In this document: positions 56,679 to 64,000 of the stretch, in pieces
Layout: each line of letters opens with the position of its first letter
How positions within the stretch are numbered: position 1 is the stretch's first letter
Assembly: GCA_964007475.1 (NCBI GenBank)
Contig: CAXFZM010000186.1
Span: 124,001 to 188,000 of the forward strand
Direction: 5' to 3'
DNA length: 64,000 bases
Source: Hybos culiciformis
Lineage: Eukaryota; Arthropoda; Insecta; Diptera; Hybotidae
Made by a program: the position numbers and the translations under genes
Notes under the pieces: model-generated
What the model saw: only the letters and a program-made list of their open reading frames with translations
Databases searched by the model: none
What the model was told of the DNA's origin: nothing

Positions 56679-56913
56679 TTTGTTATGATTAATTTTAAGG
56701 TTGATTACGGGGGGTGTACATAAATACAAAGATTCTGAGCTCAAGATGAACTCATGAAGATTTTTATCATATCTTATGATAAAAGAGAAATTGGTGAAAG
56801 TAGCGGCAATAGAAAGTGCTCTACTTTCAACTATGAATCTGGTGTTGAGTCCACTGTCTAAGGACATCCTGTTCAAAGGCTGGGTCTAAGCTCGTCGGTG
56901 GGTGGGTAAGGAC

Positions 56914-56947
56914 AGTGAACACCAGAGGGTTCATAACATAGTTTATA
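56914..56947 (-). promoter_or_regulatory. Putative promoter for gag-pol-env RNA in arm L3
   Basis: Mirror image of the L2 site: TATAAA on the minus strand (56942-56947) and TTCACT at 56914-56919. A transcript starting there would run about 238 nt to the repeat end and then the minus-strand primer site. Motif-based only. Confidence 0.3.
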
Positions 56948-57387
56948 GGATGTCTCTGATAAAAGGTTTAAAATTGAGATAATAGCAAAAAAAGAAAAAA
57001 AAGGAAACCCCGACCAAAAATAAAAATAAACATTTTAAAATTAAATGACTATGTTGTCATTCTTCAGCTTATGGCTATGGCCATCTTGAGCTGGACCTTA
57101 CTTCAGCATTTCAATGTACCTGTTAGGACCTGTGGATGTGAATTTAGTGTAAAGACATTTTCTTTTATTCTGTTTACATTAAATTTATTAAAAAGTTAAA
57201 AAAATTTATAAGCTTAAATAAAACTTAATTACAGCAGTTTGGAATTGTTCTTCATTTACAATGGTTGAAAAATATTTCTGTTTGTAATCTTGTATTATAG
57301 GATTTTTATTTTACAATTTCCTATTTCATATATCATTTATTAAATATTAGTTTCATCTAAAAAATTTTTATTTGTAATGATTTAAAG

Positions 57388-58188
57388 CACTGATGCCCAA
57401 GCCTATGCTCGCGAGCAAAATTTTTTTTTTTTATACTCAAATTCATAGGAATAAAAAAATGTGTAATCATTTTCAATGAAAAAAAAAATCGTATACTCGC
57501 ATATAAAATCGTATACTCATTTCATTATTTCGTATGCTCACTTTGATTCACAAAAAAAAAAAAATTTTTTTTTCCTTTTTTATTTCTAGTCTTTTTAAAT
57601 ACACTGTTAAAAATATAAAATTTATATTTCTTACTCTTTTAGACTGGAAGGTCTTTTATACAATTTTATTTTAATTTTTTAAAATCCCGAAGGAATCACT
57701 TTTCATATAAAATATTATTAGAGTACGATTTAAATCAATTGACCGTTGAGTTTTTATGAAAGGGTAAAATTTGAATAAATTTTTAAATCAAGCTTTTTTC
57801 TTCAATCATTTCTCCTTAATTTTATATCTCTATCCCTTTCTGGCTCATACAAATTTCTGTATTAAGTAAAACAAAAAACTGACAGAAAAATCTTCTGTTT
57901 TAAAAGGAAAAGGAAAGCTTTTAAAAAAAATTTGTCAGTTAATGTGAATCGTAATATATCAGCTTAAGAAGCATTTTTGAAATTTTTTAGGATTGAATTA
58001 AAACTGAAAAATAAAACGTAATTTTATTCAAAAAACATACAACACACAATTTAGTTTTCTTAATTATGTCTTTAGAAATAATTTTTTTACAGTGAATGTT
58101 TTTTAAATAAAAATTGCGTTGGTGTGATATGAAAAAAACCTTAGTATTTTCTATATGCTCTAAATTAGTTCTAATTTGGGCTTCGCTG
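57388..58188. mobile_element. Non-autonomous hAT element in arm L3
   Basis: An 801-bp insertion absent from unit A. The ends CACTGATGCCCAAGCC and (reverse complement) CAGCGAAGCCCAAATT are hAT-like, and the 8-bp target duplication ATTTAAAG is perfect (57380-57387 and 58189-58196). Comparison with the empty site in unit A confirms the boundaries. No transposase. Confidence 0.92.
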
Positions 58189-58217
58189 ATTTAAAGTTTT
58201 AATTTACTTTATCATAT

Positions 58218-58979
58218 CGCTCCTCGCATTCTATAATATTGTAAGTGCACTTACAACATAATAGAAAGATGTGAAAACTAAGAAGCTCATGTAAATGAGC
58301 ATCTACTGTATAAATTTTATAGTTCTACGATATGTCCTTAAAAAGTTACATTAAAAAAAAGACTTACAATATTGTGCAATGTGCCCAAAAACTCCCGTAA
58401 ATCAGACTGTATGTAGACTTAAAATAAGTTAGAACGAATTGTTCAATTTATTTTCTTTATAAGTAGACTTACAATATGAATGTCCTTTAATCTTCAAATT
58501 ATTTGGTTTTTAAGTGCACTTACAATGTATATACTTATTTTATTAAAATTATAAGTAATAGTTACAACATTTGTGAACGACAAGCAAATTTAAAACTGTC
58601 CTAACATTAATATTGTAAGTATAACTTACAATAATAGAAGTATGAAATTGTGAAATTATTTATATTGTAAGTATACTTATCACATTATAGCTTCAATTTT
58701 TTTTCAAAATTATTGGTGTAGGTAATCTTACAATCAACTTCTACTGATCTTGTCCATTCTATTATATTAGTTTCTTAAATTACAACTTAACTACTTATAT
58801 TAGCTCAAAATGTTACTTATGTACTCATAAAGCATTACTTTCTTCTTAATTTTGTATAAAAATATATGCTTTACAGAAAACAGGAACAGAAAACGAAGTG
58901 ACAGAAAAAAAAAAATCTTAAAAATGCTCTCCTGAAAACCTGCATTTTTGACTTACAATATTATAGAATGCGAGAAGCG
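58218..58979. mobile_element. MITE with 28-bp terminal inverted repeats in arm L3
   Basis: A 762-bp insertion absent from unit A. The terminal repeats begin CGCTYCTCGCATTC, run through CTATAATATTGTAAG and differ at one base. The empty site in A is consistent with a 4-bp ATAT duplication. The interior contains repeated TTGTAAGT and ACTTACAA motifs facing each other, so it can fold extensively. The superfamily is not recognised. Confidence 0.85.
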
Positions 58980-59779
58980 ATATATATATAAACATTTTCT
59001 TTTGAAAAATTTTTTTTTTTTTTTATAGTATTTTTACTATTTTTTTTACTATTTGCCTACTTTTGAGGACTTAATTCTGTTTGTTTTTGTTGCCGACAGG
59101 CGTCTTCACCCCAATGTTATGGTATGTGGTGGCGCTTTTTAGGTCTGTTTTCTCCTAGTGGTGGCTTTAAAAACCTTGTCGGTGGGTAAAAAAAAATTTC
59201 TTGCTCTTTGCTTTATGATTGTAGAATTTTTTTTTAACATGCCGTTGTGGTTTTTTTTTTTTTATTTTTTTTTTTTTTTTGAAAATATAAGAAAATAGAA
59301 TAAAAAATTAGTTTTGTTATTTATAGATAATAAAATTAGTAAGAAGTTTATATTGATACAAGTGTCAACCATCCAATAAAAAAATCTTTCTTCAGCCGGT
59401 TATAAATTTTGTTCGGCGGCTCGCTGATGATTTTTGTGTTGGGTGGTAACATTAAGTTCGATATTGATACGTATTACTTTTTTATACGTGTTAAAACTAA
59501 AAAGTGTTTTTTTTTTTATTCGGTGTAAAAAATTTTGTGTTAAAAAAAAATTTTGTTTTTTTATTTAATTATTAAAAAATTTTTAAAAAGTTTTCGTATA
59601 TTTTTTTTTTATTTTTAAATATCTCGGTTATTAAAAGGTGAAATAGGTAAGTTTTTTTTGTCTATGAAAAATTTCCTTTTATAAATTTCCTTTTTTTTTT
59701 TTTCTTGAATAAAAATTTTTTTTGGGTTGGTTCTTTTTTTTTCTAAAATTATATTTTAAAAAATTTTTCTTTTCAGATT

Positions 59780-60135
59780 ATGAATCGTTGGGATTTTCCA
59801 ATTGTCGTTCCTTATAGGATTTGTTGGCGCTGTGGCCAAAAAGGTCATCTGTGGCGTCAGTGTGATGCCCAGGTGGTCGACGATTTAAAGGACACTCGTG
59901 ACGAGTGTTACGGTTGTGGGAGGAAGGTGCACAAGGGCACCTGCTCCTATACTTATGTAAGTATATTTTTTTATTTTTTTTTTATATAATTTTTTTATAT
60001 ATATATATATATATTTTTTTTTTTTTTCAGTATCGCTCGTCCCTTTGGTGTCAAAGATGTGGGAGTAATCTCCATCTTATCACCGAATGTGACTTTTGTT
60101 GGCAGTGTGGGTTAGACCACAGAGATGGAGTTCAT
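59780..60135 (+). pseudogene. Zinc-knuckle gene copy in unit B, truncated by a deletion
   Basis: The first coding exon (59780-59956) and the start of the second (from 60031) match unit A. A deletion corresponding to 40684-40806 of unit A removes the last zinc knuckle, the acidic C-terminus and the splice donor. The remaining frame runs into intron-like sequence. A shortened protein with about three knuckles is the most this copy could make. Confidence 0.6.
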
Positions 60136-60213
60136 ATTTATATGATATTTATTTTTATTTTTTTTTATTTTTGTTTTCAGTGATTAATGAAGAATAGGAG
60201 GTGAATAAGAAAA

Positions 60214-60297
60214 GTGGATTAGGCCTATAGGGGACACCACTCTAAAAAAAACGCGCCTATTTCTCTACCTCATATAAGGTGGTGTGGAAAAGAGAAA
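60214..60297 (+). ncRNA. Structured RNA motif, copy 1 in unit B
   Basis: Identical in layout and stem sequence to the motif at 40885-40968. Confidence 0.5.
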
Positions 60298-60629
60298 GTT
60301 TCTTTTGGGTAAGTTTTTTTTTTTAAAAATTAATAAAATTTCTTTTCTTTTCTTTTTTTTTAGTTTCCTTCAAGTTCCAAGATGTTAGAAAATTTTATGT
60401 GTGACTTTCCAGTCCATTTTAGATGTATTACCAAAAACATTCCTTGCGGCTTGGCAGCAATGACGGCGTTCAGCTGTCATTTGGTAAGTATATTTTTTTT
60501 TGTTCATTTCTTTGGCTTGTGAAAGTCATTAAAAATTTTTAAAATAATTAAAAAATAAAAATTTTAAAAAAATTTGGAAAGAAAAAAAAGGTAATTTATA
60601 GAAAAATTTTAAATTGTAAAAAAAAAAAA

Positions 60630-60718
60630 GTGGATTATGCCTCTTGGGGATACCACTATAAAAAAAACGCGCCGAGCTCCCTACCTCATATAAGGTGGTG
60701 TGGAAACGGGAGCATGGC
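60630..60718 (+). ncRNA. Structured RNA motif, copy 2 in unit B
   Basis: Matches the motif at 41301-41388, with the GCTCCC/GGGAGC stem. Confidence 0.5.
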
Positions 60719-60864
60719 AATATAAAAATTTGAAGTCTCTGTGGTGGAGACTTCATCTTTTTCTTCGATTTTTTTGTACATCTGATATTATTAAATAAGA
60801 AAAATAAAATAAATTTTAAAAATTTTTTAAAAAAATAATTTCAGAAACAACTGTAATTTAGTAA

Positions 60865-61180
60865 GTGGTTCTCCGCTTCCGTCCAAGAAAGGTAAAAAAG
60901 GCAACTCGAAAAATCCCAGAAGATAAATTAACAGAAATAAGAAATCATATTGAAAATTTTCCCTGCATTGATCCAGTACAGTACAAATATATTCATTCCT
61001 GATCGTTATTGTAAAAATAAAAATAAAAAATTTATAATGATTTTACCTAAAATAAATAATGCCCCAGCTTGTGCTGGAATTTCGAAAGAAAAGAAAAAAG
61101 ATCTTCAGTCGATGTTGCAATGGATGCCCATTGAAGACGTCGAGTTTTATAACGTACTATTAAAAATAAATAATGAATAA
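60865..61180 (+). pseudogene. Transposon-type ORF relic, unit B copy
   Basis: Second copy of the relic at 41536-41851, with the same frame breaks. The decay therefore predates the duplication of the long repeat. Confidence 0.3.
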
Positions 61181-62300
61181 TTTGATAAATAATATTCATG
61201 GTTGTGAAAACTATAATAATTTTCATTTGAATAGTATTCATCTGATTTTTTTTTTTTTTTTAAAATCATAATAATAATTAATTGTGAGACAATGTTAAGC
61301 TTTTCGTCTTTTTAAAAGAAAATTTAGTTCACATTTTTTTTATTTTTGAATATACATAGGTAGGTATTAAATTTTTGAAATCATTATTTAAAAAAGAAAA
61401 TAATTGAAAAACATTGGAAGTCTTTTTTTCATTAAAATTTAGAAGTATTTGCTTTTAAATCACTTTACATTAATTTGCATAGTATTGAAAACAGTGCATT
61501 AAGAAGAGTTATTGCATGTTGTTAAATCGCTTCTTGGTATCATTATGAAATTTTTAAAGTTATCTAAGGCATAATATTTTACTGTAAAATTATTGAGAGA
61601 CAACATTAAACAAATAAAAAACAGGAAAATTTTATTGGAATATTATAAATTATAAAATGAGTGTAAGTACAAACGAAAAAATTAAGAGAAAGAAATATAT
61701 TACTATTAATTACAAAAGCGAAAAAATATTTCATAAAAAGAAAATTCAACACATCATCTGAGCTATTATTTAAAAAAAAATAATAATATTTTGTTGTTTT
61801 TTTTTTTGTTGTTTCAATTCATTTATCTATTTTTTTTATTTAATAAATAGTTTTTTTTTTTTATAAATTATAACATTTTTGTTCTATCTTTATGGCTTTA
61901 ATTGATATGTTTTAAAATAATTCTGTATGTTCCCATTTGTCCTATATAAAAAAACTTGTTCAATCTCCACTTTTTGCTACTTTTTGAAACTAAAAGTGAG
62001 TATTTGTATGAAATATTGTTCAATGTCCATTTTGGTATTTTTTTTTTGTTAATTTTTTAAAAATATATTTTCTATTGTTTTTTCATTTTTTTTTAATTAG
62101 AATTAGTTAAAGTTTATTCTAAAAATAATAAAGAACGTTTAATATGCATTTAAACTGAGTCAATTTTATGATAAAGACAAAAAACCCTCTCCTGTAAAAT
62201 TTAGTTTTTGTGACATTGAACAAATAGGAACTCCACCGACGATTTGTTATTTGTTTTGCTTTCTTAAAATTTATTACTTTTTTATGACCGTACAAACAGA
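61181..62300. other. Noncoding interior of unit B
   Basis: AT-rich, nearly identical to 41852-42970; no gene seen. Confidence 0.45.
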
Positions 62301-63190
62301 CTAAAAAGCTCCACCACATACCATAACATTGGGGTGAAGACGCCTGTCGGCAACAAAAACAAACAGAATTAAGTCCTCAAAAGTAGGCAAATAGTAAAAA
62401 AAATAGGAAAAATACTATAAAAAAAAAAAAAAAAATTTTCAAAAGAAAATGTTTATATATATATGATAAAGTAAATTAAAACTTTAAATCATTACAAGTA
62501 AAAATTTTTTAGATGAAACTAATATTTAATAAATGATATATGAAATAGGAAATAGTAAAATAAAAATCCTATAATACAAGATTACAAACAGAAATATTTT
62601 TCAACCATTGTAAATGAAGAACAATTCCAAACTGCTGTAATTAAGTTTTATTTAAGCTTATAAATTTTTTTAACTTTTTAATAAATTTAATGTAAACAGA
62701 ATAAAAGAAAATGTCTTTACACTAAATTCACATCCACAGGTCCTAACAGGTACATTGAAATGCTGAAGTAAGGTCCAGCTCAAGATGGCCATAGCCATAA
62801 GCTGAAGAATGACAACATAGTCATTTAATTTTAAAATGTTTATTTTTATTTTTGGTCGGGGTTTCCTTTTTTTTCTTTTTTTGCTATTATCTCAATTTTA
62901 AACCTTTTATCAGAGACATCCTATAAACTATGTTATGAACCCTCTGGTGTTCACTGTCCTTACCCACCCACCGACGAGCTTAGACCCAGCCTTTGAACAG
63001 GATGTCCTTAGACAGTGGACTCAACACCAGATTCATAGTTGAAAGTAGAGCACTTTCTATTGCCGCTACTTTCACCAATTTCTCTTTTATCATAAGATAT
63101 GATAAAAATCTTCATGAGTTCATCTTGAGCTCAGAATCTTTGTATTTATGTACACCCCCCGTAATCAACCTTAAAATTAATCATAACAAA

Positions 63191-63211
63191 TGGCGCCCAA
63201 CGTGGGGCTCG
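63191..63211 (+). other. Primer binding site for tRNA-Lys after unit B
   Basis: Same 21-base match and same two-base spacing from the repeat end as at 43861-43881. Confidence 0.7.
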
Positions 63212-63720
63212 TAGATGCAGGAATTTGATGGAAGCTGGACATCACCTGGAGGTGATGGTAAGTATTTTTTTTTTTTATATTTTTTCCGGTCTCGGTCTTT
63301 AGGGATGGGGGATTTAAAGACTTGATTTGGGAAGCCCGTGGGAGAAAAGGTGGCGTCAGGCCTCGCCCGAAGGTCCACGCCGATTTTTTTTTTCGTTCCA
63401 AAAACTTAGAAATTTTTTATATATATATTTTTTTTTTCTTTTCAGCTATTCTTTTCACTGTGGGACTTGTAGATGCAGGAATTTGATGGAAGCTGGACAT
63501 CACCTGGAGGTGATGGTAAGTATTTTTTTTTTTTTATATTTTTTCCGGTCTCGGTCTTTAGGGATGGGGGATTTAAAGACTTGATTTGGGAAGCCCGTGG
63601 GAGAAAAGGTGGCGGCAGGCCTCGCCCGAAGGTCCACGCCGATTTTTTTTTTCGTCCTTAAGACTTAGGTTTTTTTTTATAAAAAAATTTTGTCAAAAAA
63701 AAATTTGTTTGACAGTTTCA
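63203..63720 (+). repeat. Tandem duplication of the leader exon
   Basis: The exon-like segment with the MQEFDGSW start and GTAAGT donor occurs twice, 258 bases apart (63211 and 63469), where unit A has it once. The second copy is preceded by a good acceptor (TTCTTTTCAG), so it looks like a duplicated exon. From about 63650 to 64000 the sequence follows that at 44070-44410. Confidence 0.75.
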
Positions 63721-64000
63721 AAGATATATAAAAGGATAAATATCACTGGATATTTATAAATGTGCAAATTTTAGTTTGTAATTTTATAAATATCTGGCTG
63801 GATATTTATAATCGTGCAATTTTTCTTTAAAAAATTTTATTTATTTTAGTACAAAATTTTTTTTTTATTTTTATTTTTTAGGTGCAATGGCATCAGTTCC
63901 TGATCTTTCTTGTTTTAGGTAGCCATCTTAGGGGTCGAGGATAGCTGCATCTCCCACAATGGAAGTTTTAAGAAAATATATATATATTTAAGAATATTTA
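63721..64000. other. Start of a further core copy, cut by the window
   Basis: Continues to match 44117-44410 to the last base, so the direct repeat does not end inside the window. Confidence 0.8.

Larger units (their letters stand above)
56681..63188. repeat. Long terminal repeat unit B (6,508 bp) with inverted arms
   Basis: Same structure as unit A: arm L3 (56681-59142, enlarged by two transposon insertions), interior 59143-62300 and arm L4 (62301-63188). Apart from the two insertions and a 123-bp deletion in the zinc-knuckle exon, it differs from A by scattered single changes and small indels in runs. Confidence 0.9.
38807..64000. mobile_element. Env-bearing Ty3/Gypsy endogenous retrovirus with inverted-arm long repeats, continuing past the window
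   Basis: Minus-strand pre-gag, gag, pol, env and a small ORF (55615-46521) lie between two direct repeats, 38807-43858 and 56681-63188. Each repeat starts TGTTATGATTAATT and ends with its exact inverse, AATTAATCATAACA, because each has ~0.89-kb inverted arms. A tRNA-Lys primer site follows the outward arm on both sides of the core. The right repeat is followed by another copy of the core's left edge, so the unit repeats beyond 64000. Domain order protease-RT-RNase H-integrase places it in Ty3/Gypsy. Most frames are open and the repeats differ little, so insertion or duplication was recent. Confidence 0.85.

Overview
The window is AT-rich eukaryotic DNA made almost entirely of mobile and simple-repeat sequence, with no host gene that can be recognised. 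Jockey-type non-LTR retrotransposons, hAT and piggyBac-like DNA elements, Ty3/Gypsy retroelements primed by Lys and Ser tRNAs, a tRNA-derived SINE and short introns (GTAAGT donors, poly-T/CAG acceptors) point to an arthropod, most likely an insect. Nothing in the sequence fixes the species.

Layout. 1-7.1 kb: two decayed Jockey-type elements facing each other, one on each strand. 7.1-24.4 kb: a TTG-type simple-repeat domain. It contains a hAT element nested in another hAT element (each with a perfect 8-bp target duplication) and an almost perfect (TTG)n tract of about 14.6 kb. 24.2-27.2 kb: an Asn/Gln-rich hypothetical reading frame on the minus strand, then the 3' part of a Gypsy element (integrase plus a 497-bp LTR). 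27.2-38.8 kb: fragments, namely a minus-strand Gypsy gag with its tRNA-Ser primer site broken by a SINE and a palindromic element, a TTAA-flanked MITE, two fold-back elements with related tRNA-like cores, and a broken hAT transposase gene.

38.8 kb to the window end: a large env-bearing Gypsy-class endogenous retrovirus. Pre-gag, gag, pol, env and a small basic ORF lie on the minus strand (55.6 to 46.5 kb), with a textbook GGGAAAC -1 frameshift signal between gag and pol. The flanking 5-6.5-kb direct repeats (38807-43858 and 56681-63188) are not ordinary LTRs. Each is bounded by ~0.89-kb near-identical inverted arms with TG..CA ends, and each encloses plus-strand exons for a multi-zinc-knuckle protein. 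A tRNA-Lys primer site abuts an outward-facing arm at both ends of the internal region, so the coding core has two primer sites pointing inward from opposite ends. The right repeat is followed by internal sequence again, so either the repeats are longer than the window shows or the proviruses stand in tandem.

The same provirus has three noncoding regions with strong RNA folding potential: three related ~50-nt hairpins inside a 12-bp closing stem in the gag leader, a chain of six hairpins at 45.54-45.94 kb, and a motif repeated twice in each long repeat whose closing stem changes by paired substitutions. These, the inverted-arm architecture and the antisense zinc-knuckle gene are the most promising new observations. 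Minus-strand transcription from the arm at 56.7-56.9 kb would give the gag-pol-env RNA; the mirror arm at 43.6-43.9 kb would give a rightward RNA starting at the other primer site.
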